This document shows, piece by piece, positions 26,452-34,621 of a stretch of 64,000 nt of DNA. Origin of the DNA: Teredinibacter purpureus (GTDB taxonomy: Bacteria; Pseudomonadota; Gammaproteobacteria; Pseudomonadales; Cellvibrionaceae). Under the pieces are notes generated by a model. The model was not told the origin of the DNA and ran no database searches. It was given only the letters and a program-made list of their open reading frames with translations. The first letter of the stretch is position 1. Every line of letters starts with the position of its first letter. The position numbers and the translations under genes are program-made. Location of the stretch: contig NZ_CP060092.1 in NCBI RefSeq assembly GCF_014217335.1, positions 761,501 to 825,500 of the forward strand. The letters are read 5' to 3'.

Positions 26452-27408
26452 TTATACCACGCTGCAAAGCGCAGTCTTACGAGGTGTAATTGAAAATGCC
26501 ATTTCGCCCAACCTAACCATTCCTCTGCGGCGCTCTATTATCTTATCGGGCATAAACCCGTTATTAAGAGCATCACAGATTTGCTTTCGCGCTCGAAAAA
26601 TCTGAATATTTATGTGTGCGACTTCGAGCGCGAGCATATCCGAAAGCTCCTCCATGGCAATCCAACCACGCTCTGAACTCACAATACCGGCTTCAGCATC
26701 GGTTTGCCATTTCCGAGCAAGTGTCAGGGTTAGGAAGTGGTGGGTACGTTCACCAAGGTCCATTACACGACTTTCGTAGATCAACTTAACCACAACGTGC
26801 TCTTCATTCAGGCTGCAGTTAAAACGTAACGTTATCGCATCGTTAGACGCTAGGGTTTTGCGGTCATATTGCTGTGTTAGTTCCCAGTTTTTCATGTGCC
26901 AAAATGTCCATGTAGCCCGTCCAACACAGAGAATTTGACCGTGCTCTAACCGCTGATAGTGCTCCGCACGCTCTACCCACCATTCATCAACACCTCGCTG
27001 GTGTATAAAAACCCCTGGCGCCAGTTGCAACGGTAGAATAGGGGCGTCTTCCAGTAAAATGACACGCTTCAGCTTGCCCAGGCTACCAGCGTTTTCCACA
27101 TACGGTACTAAACACGCCTGTGGCGGAGAACCATCGCATAGGGTTAGCTGATTTTCCGTGGGTGACGCAAGTGAGAGGCGATCATTAACACGTAAAATAG
27201 CATCATGGCGGTTGCTTAGCTTCTCACCATTAAGCCAGGTACCGTTTTTGCTCATATCCCGAATGTGCCAATCGCCGCGACTCCAACGAATAGTAAGATG
27301 CTCACTGGAAATGGTCGGTTCACTAAGGGCGGGGTGTCGGCGGCCAATCACGTGATGGCACATAAGAGGCGCTAACGCCCCTGTTGTATTAAATTTAATA
27401 ATGGCCAT
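26452..27408 (-). CDS. FHA-domain protein with C-terminal winged-helix-like region
   Basis: About 318 residues from the ATG at 27408, preceded by AGAGA; an ATG at 27477 would add 23 residues with no better ribosome site. The N-terminal FHA domain has GR (22-23), SSEH (34-37) and NGTWLNG (55-61), the residues that bind phosphothreonine. The central part is unknown. The last 90 residues (WIAMEELSDMLALEVAHINI and following) resemble a winged-helix DNA-binding domain. It could read the kinase signal and act as a transcription regulator of the tail genes. Confidence 0.82.
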   Translation of the reverse strand: MAIIKFNTTGALAPLMCHHVIGRRHPALSEPTISSEHLTIRWSRGDWHIRDMSKNGTWLNGEKLSNRHDAILRVNDRLSLASPTENQLTLCDGSPPQACLVPYVENAGSLGKLKRVILLEDAPILPLQLAPGVFIHQRGVDEWWVERAEHYQRLEHGQILCVGRATWTFWHMKNWELTQQYDRKTLASNDAITLRFNCSLNEEHVVVKLIYESRVMDLGERTHHFLTLTLARKWQTDAEAGIVSSERGWIAMEELSDMLALEVAHINIQIFRARKQICDALNNGFMPDKIIERRRGMVRLGEMAFSITPRKTALCSVV

Positions 27409-27755
27409 TTCGCTAATCTCTTTTTTCGTGCAGTAGGGCTGAGGGCGAGAATAGTACGCAAATTTACTGCAAGGCAAGTGCTCACCTGTTGCGATGTGAA
27501 TTAAATAAAAAACTTATTATATTGGTGGCACTTAAAAAATCACCGGCGCCTAATTCATTATTATAGGCTGTCATTAACCTTAAGAATTTTAGGGTTTATC
27601 CAGAGCGTTCGCTCTACAGGCAAACACCAAACATTACAGTTCTCACCGCTAAATAACGTGATGGTGGGGCTCGTTAACCGTATAGTTGTAGCACTCCAAA
27701 AATTTGTCTATGCTCCGCTTCAATTCATTCACTACGCTCACTATAAGGGCATTAA

Positions 27756-28361
27756 ATGGCTTTAACACAATCAACTATGATGCCACTTCAGCATAAGGCT
27801 CCCGATTTTTCACTGCCCTCCACCGACGGTGAGCAATTGTCGTTGCAAGACTTCGACCGCTACAAGGCGTTGGTTGTACTCTTTATCTGCAATCATTGCC
27901 CTTATGTTATCCATATCGCACCTGCGTTGGCGGCTCTAGCGAAAGCGTATAAGACAAAGGGCATTGGATTTGTCGCCATCAATAGTAATGACGCTTCTCA
28001 GTACGAGAGTGATAATTTCGAAAACATGAAGGCGGAAAAAAGCAAGCAGGGTTACGATTTTCCTTATTTGTTTGACGAAACACAATCCGTTGCGCACGCC
28101 TATAGCGCAGCCTGTACGCCGGATATTTATGTCTTTGACCAACATCGAAAACTTGTTTATCGCGGGCAGTTTGACGACTCTCGCCCCCATAGAATTTCGT
28201 CCGGTAACTACGACTCCCTTCAGTCACCCTCTACCGGTAGCGATCTTAAAAACGTGTTAGATCTATTACTCGACAATAAGGCGGTGCCCGATGTGCAAAT
28301 TCCCTCTATGGGGTGCAACATTAAGTGGAAGGACGGTAACGCACCTGATTATTTTGGTTAG
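27756..28361 (+). CDS. Thioredoxin-fold peroxiredoxin-like protein
   Basis: A 201-residue cytoplasmic protein of the AhpC/TSA-redoxin superfamily. APDFSLPSTDGEQLSL is the family start, followed by the active-site segment FICNHCPYV (a CxxC), VAINSNDASQYESDNFENMK and CTPDIYVFDQHRKLVYRGQF. It is a thiol-disulphide oxidoreductase with unknown partner. It is divergent from the FHA gene and has its own promoter region. Confidence 0.85.
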   Translation: MALTQSTMMPLQHKAPDFSLPSTDGEQLSLQDFDRYKALVVLFICNHCPYVIHIAPALAALAKAYKTKGIGFVAINSNDASQYESDNFENMKAEKSKQGYDFPYLFDETQSVAHAYSAACTPDIYVFDQHRKLVYRGQFDDSRPHRISSGNYDSLQSPSTGSDLKNVLDLLLDNKAVPDVQIPSMGCNIKWKDGNAPDYFG

Positions 28362-28508
28362 GCATTGGTTACGCTGTTTTATAGGTAGCAGAATCGCCCG
28401 CTATTGTTCAAAGAATCTTTGGTAAATGACCTAGCTTTTGCTGATACACAACCGCCATTCGGCTATTGGACGATAGCACCGGTTTGAGAAAGGTTTTCTA
28501 TAGTTACG

Positions 28509-28548
28509 AAAACGCCCGCCTGTTCACACAAAAACAGGCGGGCGTTTT
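28509..28548. terminator. Bidirectional terminator between thioredoxin-like gene and glmS
   Basis: AAAACGCCCGCCTGTT (28509-28524) pairs with AACAGGCGGGCGTTTT (28533-28548), with A and T runs on the outer sides. It serves both convergent genes and lies 5 bp after the glmS stop. Confidence 0.9.
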
Positions 28549-28553
28549 TCGTT

Positions 28554-30386
28554 TTATTCTACAGTTACGGATTTGGCCAAGTTACGCGGTTGGTCGACAT
28601 CAGTACCCTTGATGATGGCAACATAGTACGACAACAACTGTAGTGGAATAGTGTAGAGAATTGGGGCTAACCACTGGTGAATATACGGCACGTTAATGAC
28701 TCGCATGGTGTCATCACTGTCGAACTTGGCGTTGTCGTCAGCAAATACATACAAAATACCGCCACGCGCACGCACTTCTTCAACGTTAGATTTTAGTTTT
28801 TCCAACAAATCATTATTCGGTGCCACTACAATAATAGGCATATCGGCATCAATAAGCGCAAGCGGGCCATGCTTTAATTCGCCTGCAGCGTAGGCTTCTG
28901 CGTGAATGTAGGATATTTCTTTTAGTTTTAACGCGCCTTCCATCGCAATAGGGTATTGGTCGCCGCGACCTAAAAAGAGTGCGTGGTGCTTATCAGCAAA
29001 TTCTTCCGCAAGGGCTTCAATACTTTCTGCTAAACCTAGTGACTCTTCTAGTTTGGCCGGTAAGCTTTTCATGGCTTCTGTTAGTTCTTGTTGAACCGCA
29101 TCAGACATTCCGTTGTATTTACCGAGCGCCATCACCAACATGGCCAAGCCAACCAATTGAGTGGTGAACGCTTTTGTGGAGGCAACGCCAATTTCAGCTC
29201 CAGCGCGTGTCATAAACGCCAAATCGGATTCGCGCACCAAGGAAGAACCGGCAACGTTACAAATAGTAAGGCTCCCCAAATAACCGAGTTCTTTGGCTAA
29301 ACGCAGTGCCGCCAATGTATCAGCCGTTTCGCCCGATTGTGAGATGGTAATGAGCAAGCTATCGGGCTGTACAAACGATTTTCGGTAGCGAAATTCTGAC
29401 GCAATTTCAATATTGCAACTTACGCCAGCCAGTTCTTCTAGCCAATAACGGGCAACCATACCCGAATGGTAGCTGGTACCACAGGCAACAATTTGTACGT
29501 GTTTAACTTTTTTGAACAGTTCGGCAGCACCATTACCAAACGTCTCGTCGAGCACGGACGTTTCACTTAAACGGCCCTCTAAAGTGTTGGTAACACAATG
29601 GGGTTGCTCGTGAATTTCTTTAAGCATGTAATGGCGATACTGACCTTTATCGCCGGCATCGTAACTTACGTTTGACTCGTGAATTTCACGTTCAACCACG
29701 TTACCCGCCTTATCAAAAATAATCACGGATTTGCGCGTAATTTCTGCAACATCACCTTCTTCTAAAAAGATGAAACGGCGCGTAACAGGCAAGAGTGCCA
29801 ACTGATCCGACGCAATAAAGTTTTCGCCAATGCCCAAACCAATGACTAAGGGGCTGCCCGAACGTGCAACAATAACGCGCGACGGGTCATTTTTATCCAT
29901 AATAACGGTGCCGTAAGCGCCGTCTAATTGCACAACCGCAGATCTTACGGCGGCCAATAAATTTTCAGCGGTTTGTAATTCTAAATCGACAAGGTGGGCA
30001 ATGACTTCCGTATCGGTTTCAGATTCAAAATGATAACCGTCGCCTTGAAGTTTTTTACGCAACGGCGCGTGGTTTTCGATAATACCATTATGCACTACGG
30101 CAATTTTTTCACAGGAAACATGCGGGTGGGCGTTACGCTCACTTGGCTCACCGTGAGTTGCCCAACGGGTATGCGCAATACCAGTACCACCAGGTGTTGG
30201 GTTTAGTGTAACCGCATCCGCTAGCTCTTTTACTTTACCTAGACGTCGTAAACGTTGCAGCTCACCTTCGTTATTGATAACCGCCACACCGGCAGAATCG
30301 TAACCACGGTATTCAAGCCGACGCAGGCCTTCAATTAATATTTCGACAACATCCCGCTGCGCTACTGCGCCTACTATTCCGCACAT
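28554..30386 (-). CDS. glmS: Glutamine-fructose-6-phosphate aminotransferase
   Basis: 610 residues, the usual length. It starts MCGIVGAV, so Cys2 becomes the N-terminal nucleophile of the glutaminase domain (about 1-240). Two SIS isomerase domains follow ([41 protein letters not shown]), and the C-terminus is the conserved [13 protein letters not shown]. It makes glucosamine-6-phosphate for peptidoglycan and LPS. It lies in the glmU-DeoR-glmS arrangement of many gammaproteobacteria. No glmS ribozyme was seen. Confidence 0.98.
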   Translation of the reverse strand: MCGIVGAVAQRDVVEILIEGLRRLEYRGYDSAGVAVINNEGELQRLRRLGKVKELADAVTLNPTPGGTGIAHTRWATHGEPSERNAHPHVSCEKIAVVHNGIIENHAPLRKKLQGDGYHFESETDTEVIAHLVDLELQTAENLLAAVRSAVVQLDGAYGTVIMDKNDPSRVIVARSGSPLVIGLGIGENFIASDQLALLPVTRRFIFLEEGDVAEITRKSVIIFDKAGNVVEREIHESNVSYDAGDKGQYRHYMLKEIHEQPHCVTNTLEGRLSETSVLDETFGNGAAELFKKVKHVQIVACGTSYHSGMVARYWLEELAGVSCNIEIASEFRYRKSFVQPDSLLITISQSGETADTLAALRLAKELGYLGSLTICNVAGSSLVRESDLAFMTRAGAEIGVASTKAFTTQLVGLAMLVMALGKYNGMSDAVQQELTEAMKSLPAKLEESLGLAESIEALAEEFADKHHALFLGRGDQYPIAMEGALKLKEISYIHAEAYAAGELKHGPLALIDADMPIIVVAPNNDLLEKLKSNVEEVRARGGILYVFADDNAKFDSDDTMRVINVPYIHQWLAPILYTIPLQLLSYYVAIIKGTDVDQPRNLAKSVTVE

Positions 30387-30426
30387 GTGCTTTTCCTTAC
30401 TCGTTTAAGTTCAATACTGTTGATAG

Positions 30427-31203
30427 TTACAATTTTGCGCACACGACGGTAACGCCCTGTGCTTGAATTTCGTGCTTGATATCCGCTGGCAGAGCATCAT
30501 CCGTTACCAGCAGATCGACGTCTTTCCAGCCTAATTCTAGGTTATGTATTTTTCGGCCTATTTTGTCCGACTCCGCCATGACGACAACTTCCCTCGCCAC
30601 TTCTGCCATGACACGGCTAAGGCTATAGAGCTCGTTATACGTTGTGGTGCCACGTTTCGGGTCGATGCCATCGGCACCTATAAACAACTGATCGAAATCA
30701 TATGCTCGTAACACTTCTTCGGCTAACTGGCCTTGAAACGCTTCGGACTGAGGGTCCCAGCTACCACCGGTCATTAGCAGTGTAGGTTCGTTTTCCAGCT
30801 CTCTTAACGCATTAGCCACATCGAGTGAATTCGTCATAACGACTAAGCCTAGCTTGTTTGCCAATTCTGGTAATAATGCGGCGGTAGTTTGGCCAGCATC
30901 AATAATAATACGGTTATGATCACGAATTAGCTCCGCTGCAGCTTTCGCAATTGATTGCTTTCGTTTTGAAACTTCTTCTACTGCCTCGGCAGAGGTAACC
31001 GCTTCGAGCTCTTTCGGGATTGGAATGGCGCCGCCGTATTTACGCAACAACAGCCCACTGGCCTCTAGTGCGGCTAGATCTTTACGAATGGTCACTTCGG
31101 AGGTTTCGTTAATGGCCGCTAACACTTCTACACTCACCTCACCTTCGGCATTTAGCTTGTCGATAATACTGCGACGACGCTGCTGAGTGTTTCGTTTATG
31201 CAT
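30427..31203 (-). CDS. DeoR-family transcription regulator
   Basis: About 258 residues from the ATG at 31203 (a longer frame to 31269 has a poor N-terminus). The N-terminal HTH (QRRRSIIDKLNAEGEVSVEV, TIRKDLAALEASGLLLRKYGG) is followed by the sugar-phosphate sensing domain (IIIDAGQTTAALLPEL, LMTGGSWDPQSEAFQG, FIGADGID). It is 40 bp upstream of glmS and probably controls amino-sugar metabolism. Confidence 0.9.
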   Translation of the reverse strand: MHKRNTQQRRRSIIDKLNAEGEVSVEVLAAINETSEVTIRKDLAALEASGLLLRKYGGAIPIPKELEAVTSAEAVEEVSKRKQSIAKAAAELIRDHNRIIIDAGQTTAALLPELANKLGLVVMTNSLDVANALRELENEPTLLMTGGSWDPQSEAFQGQLAEEVLRAYDFDQLFIGADGIDPKRGTTTYNELYSLSRVMAEVAREVVVMAESDKIGRKIHNLELGWKDVDLLVTDDALPADIKHEIQAQGVTVVCAKL

Positions 31204-31428
31204 TACATTCGGCCCGTTAAGTTTCGTTTCGAAAGTTATTGTAGTCAGCCGAAACTTATTTTCAACCAAATAGTGACTTTATTCCGATTTTTGACGCAAA
31301 TATCATTATTGTGGTGTCCGTCTATACGAAACGAGAGGGCTAACAAAACGGGTGGCGGGTAAAACGAAGGGTTGAGGGAGTGTGTGTAATAAAAGAAGGC
31401 GAGTGTAGAACCGGCAGGTTAACCGCGG

Positions 31429-32097
31429 TTATTCGTCGGTAATGGGCTTTACCCAACGAATATTGTCCAACTGAAAATGAATGCCTTGCATACGGTTCCA
31501 TGTTGGCGATATGGCTAAGCCAATATCTACACGGGCTAAATCTAAACCGCCTGCCACCAGCTCGTCAATAAGTAGCACTATCGAGGTCCACTCGTTTAAG
31601 CGAGGGACTTCAATCCGATGAGGGCCGCTGCCACAGGGGAACCCACACACCACTTGAGCAACCAAAATTCGCTCGGATAAACCCCAGTTATGTACGCGCA
31701 CGTCGAACTGTAAAGTGCCGCCAGCAAAAGCCGTCATATCGTGGGGCTGGCCGCCACCCTTTGCATGAAAGCGAAGACGGCCATTCGCAGGCACACGGGT
31801 AAAATGCACATCAAGTATCTGTTGGCGCGCGTGCTCTTTGGCATCGATAATTTGCCATTTCACCAAATCACCGCCTTCACGCGTATTCAAGCTTTCGGCG
31901 CCGTCGTCATAGCGCATCTCCCACGACGAAATGCCATGCCACGACGGATCGATACAATCGATAAAAATATGCCCCTCTATCGCTTCACACTGTTTCGATG
32001 GTGGGCTACGAAGCAACGACATAGCCGTTACAATCGAAAAAACCACGAACGCAGCCAACGCAAAATTAAGGCAATTCGCTTTAAAGTTCAAAGGCAT
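31429..32097 (-). CDS. Membrane-anchored ExoP-like beta-sandwich protein
   Basis: 222 residues: one N-terminal hydrophobic helix (about 12-28) that acts as signal or anchor, then a single domain with VPANGRLRFHAKG, LQFDVRVHNWG, VVCGFPCG, LDLARVDIGL and MQGIHFQLDNIRW. The same pattern makes up the N-terminal domain of the lipoprotein at 37191-39344, so they are paralogs. It recalls the galactose-binding-like C-terminal domain of ExoP-type GH3 glucanases. It probably binds glycan at the cell surface; function not proven. Confidence 0.6.
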   Translation of the reverse strand: MPLNFKANCLNFALAAFVVFSIVTAMSLLRSPPSKQCEAIEGHIFIDCIDPSWHGISSWEMRYDDGAESLNTREGGDLVKWQIIDAKEHARQQILDVHFTRVPANGRLRFHAKGGGQPHDMTAFAGGTLQFDVRVHNWGLSERILVAQVVCGFPCGSGPHRIEVPRLNEWTSIVLLIDELVAGGLDLARVDIGLAISPTWNRMQGIHFQLDNIRWVKPITDE

Positions 32098-32221
32098 CTC
32101 TATAAGGCGTATAAGAGGGAGAAGAGCTCCACCTGCTTACACAAGATTAATATATTTATTGTTATACCTGATTTAAAGGATGATTTAAATGCCATACCCA
32201 CCCTTTAGGCCCTATTTTCGA

Positions 32222-33577
32222 TTATTTTTTAACCGGCCTTCTCCAGCCATCGATATTGCGTTGCTTTGTGCGCGCTACAACCAACTGATTCTCTTGGCTG
32301 CTCGAGGTGATAGTGGAACCCGCCGCAATAGTTGTCCCTTTCGCTAGCGTAACCGGCGCGACTAACGCGGTATTAGAGCCAATGAACACACCATCGCCAA
32401 TAATCGTTTTATGTTTATTGGCGCCATCATAATTACACGTAATAGCACCAGCCCCAATATTCACGTTTTCACCTAGTTCGGCATCGCCCACATACGTGAG
32501 GTGGTTTACCTTACTGCCTTTACCGATATAGGCTTTCTTGGTTTCGACGAAGTTACCAATTTTAGCTTTTTGCGCCAATACCGACCCAGGGCGCAAACGC
32601 GCGAAAGGGCCTACGAGGCAATCTTCCCCTAGTTGCGACTCTTCTATATAAGTATTCGAAAAGATTTGGGTGTTATCGCCAATTGAGGTGTCTTTTAGGT
32701 GGCAATTAGCACCAATATGCACGTTGTCACCGAGCGAGACCTCACCTTCAAAAATGCAGTTCACATCAATCACACAATCACTACCAGTGGTTAATACCCC
32801 CCGACAATCGATACGAGCGGGGTCTAGGAGTGTGGCGCCGGCAATCATGAGGTCGTGTGCAATGCCCCGCTGATAAAAACGCTCCAGCTCCGCTTGTTGC
32901 ACGCGGTTGTTCACGCCCATAACTTCACTTTCGCTGGCCGCCTGTACCGTTTCGACTAACACGTCGTTACTGCGAGCCATAGCGACAATATCGGTAAGGT
33001 AATACTCACCTTGCGCGTTTTCGTTGCTTAACGCCGGGAGCCACTGTTGCAGGTGCGCGCCCTTAACCGCCATAACCCCTGTATTGATTTCTGTAATTTG
33101 CATCTGCTCTTTAGTTGCGTCTTTCTGCTCAACAATGGCTGTAACTTCGCCATCTTCACGCACAATACGACCATAACCGGCGGGGTTCGCCAACTCAATC
33201 GTTAACAGGCCCATACTGGTTTCACTCACCTTAGTAATGAGTCTTTTCAAGGTATTCGTTTTAATCAGAGGTACATCGCCGTATAGAATAAGGACTGTCG
33301 CTTCCGCGTGTAACCGTGGCAACACCTGTTGAACTGCATGCCCCGTACCCAATTGTTCGGTTTGCTCTACAAATTCAATGCCCGGCTCAGCCAGTTGTTT
33401 CTCTACCTGTTCGGCACCATGACCAATAACAACCTTAATACCGTCGGCTTCTAGTTCGTGCGCTCGATCAATCACATGAGAGACAAACGCTTTACCCGCT
33501 AACGTGTGCAAAACTTTTGGTTTGGCTGAGCACATACGGGTGCCTTTGCCAGCGGCGAGGATGACAATTTCGAGCAT
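32222..33577 (-). CDS. glmU: Bifunctional UDP-GlcNAc pyrophosphorylase / GlcN-1-P acetyltransferase
   Basis: About 451 residues from the ATG at 33577, which has AAGGA seven bases upstream; the frame reaches 33658 but adds no family residues. LAAGKGTRM (pyrophosphorylase loop), EQLGTGHAV and YGDVPL mark the N-terminal domain. The C-terminal left-handed beta-helix (IGSNTALVAPVTLAKGTTIA) is the acetyltransferase. It makes UDP-GlcNAc for the envelope. Confidence 0.98.
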   Translation of the reverse strand: MLEIVILAAGKGTRMCSAKPKVLHTLAGKAFVSHVIDRAHELEADGIKVVIGHGAEQVEKQLAEPGIEFVEQTEQLGTGHAVQQVLPRLHAEATVLILYGDVPLIKTNTLKRLITKVSETSMGLLTIELANPAGYGRIVREDGEVTAIVEQKDATKEQMQITEINTGVMAVKGAHLQQWLPALSNENAQGEYYLTDIVAMARSNDVLVETVQAASESEVMGVNNRVQQAELERFYQRGIAHDLMIAGATLLDPARIDCRGVLTTGSDCVIDVNCIFEGEVSLGDNVHIGANCHLKDTSIGDNTQIFSNTYIEESQLGEDCLVGPFARLRPGSVLAQKAKIGNFVETKKAYIGKGSKVNHLTYVGDAELGENVNIGAGAITCNYDGANKHKTIIGDGVFIGSNTALVAPVTLAKGTTIAAGSTITSSSQENQLVVARTKQRNIDGWRRPVKK

Positions 33578-33711
33578 AGGGAATCCTTGACGAATGGTAA
33601 CAATTTTAGGGCAGCTATTTTGCCACCGAAACGTGATCTTTACGACTAGGCTTGCCAAAGCTTAGCAACATAAAATACTGTAACACGGTAAATTATAGGG
33701 AAGTTAATACC

Positions 33712-34557
33712 ATGACAGAACGACAACAATATTTAAAGCGGCCAGGCTTTCATGTAACCGCTGTTCAGCTCGATCTGAATTTCGAAGGCTTTGGTTACAA
33801 TAAGTGGGGTGACGGCCAAAAATGCAGCGCCGGTGACTGGTTAGTCAACAATTGTGGTGATACCTATACGGTCGAGAAAGAATATTTCATACAACACTAT
33901 GAAGAAGTTAGCCCGGGCCAATTCGAAAAAATAGCACCGGTGTGGGCAGAGATAGCCAAAACCGACGGCGCAATTGAAACAATAGAAGGGACATCCGCGT
34001 ATATTACCGGTGACTATCTTGTTTTTGACCGCTCAATAGGTGGGCAAGCATACGCGGTCACAAAACTGTCTTTCGAACGGATGTACGAGGTGGTACCCGA
34101 ACCGATCGAACTAAGCGCAGCACAAGAAAGCTATTTAGAACAACGTCTCGAAAAACAAATCCAATGGTACGACCGCTCCGCCCACTTTAATCGCATTAAC
34201 TATTTTTTATGGCAAACACTTACAATTATTGCCGCGGCATTAGTGCCAGTATTAAGCACCGGTGATAACCCTAACGTTATTTTAATTGCTGTTCTAGGTA
34301 GTGCTTCTGCTATTTTTGCAGGGCTATTAAGTGTCTTTAAGTTCCAGGAGAATTGGGTAAAATTTCGCGCTAGCTGTGAAGATTTACGCTCTCACATTTC
34401 GCAGTTTCGCGTGCAATCGGGCGGTTATGACAACCGTACCCTTGCCTTTAAGCTATTAGTTGAAAATTGCGAGCGCATCATAGGCGCAGAACGCGGCCAG
34501 TGGGTACAGCAGAATTCGCAACAAAAAGACGCTACGGATTCACCCGCAACGCCGTAA
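33712..34557 (+). CDS. DUF4231/SLATT membrane protein with N-terminal PGDYG-like domain
   Basis: About 281 residues from the ATG at 33712. The first 130 residues include GDWLVNNCGDTYTVEKEYF and resemble a PGDYG-type domain. The second half has two transmembrane helices (TLTIIAAALVPVL and NVILIAVLGSASAIFAGLLSVF), flanked by helices with WVKFRASCEDLRSH, the mark of DUF4231/SLATT proteins. SLATT proteins are predicted effectors linked with nucleotide-signal or conflict systems. No obvious partner gene lies nearby. It is convergent with the GH9 gene. Confidence 0.7.
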   Translation: MTERQQYLKRPGFHVTAVQLDLNFEGFGYNKWGDGQKCSAGDWLVNNCGDTYTVEKEYFIQHYEEVSPGQFEKIAPVWAEIAKTDGAIETIEGTSAYITGDYLVFDRSIGGQAYAVTKLSFERMYEVVPEPIELSAAQESYLEQRLEKQIQWYDRSAHFNRINYFLWQTLTIIAAALVPVLSTGDNPNVILIAVLGSASAIFAGLLSVFKFQENWVKFRASCEDLRSHISQFRVQSGGYDNRTLAFKLLVENCERIIGAERGQWVQQNSQQKDATDSPATP

Positions 34558-34588
34558 GGTATCCCGCTTTCATGTAATTTACACATAG

Positions 34589-34616
34589 TGCCCCGCCGTG
34601 GTAACACCGCGGGGCA
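34589..34616. terminator. GC-rich stem-loop between convergent genes
   Basis: TGCCCCGC (34589-34596) pairs with GCGGGGCA (34609-34616), with extra GTG/CAC pairing in the loop. No T-run follows on either strand. Probably ends both the SLATT gene and the GH9 gene. Confidence 0.5.
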
Positions 34617-34621
34617 AGCGG

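Noticed and set aside
5463..27408. A type VI secretion system (because of kinase and FHA)
   Set aside because: No TssJLM membrane complex, TssK, ClpV or Hcp; sheath and tube are P2 FI/FII type.
28554..30420. glmS ribozyme
   Set aside because: The leader is 40 bp and shows no ribozyme core; ribozyme control is typical of Firmicutes.
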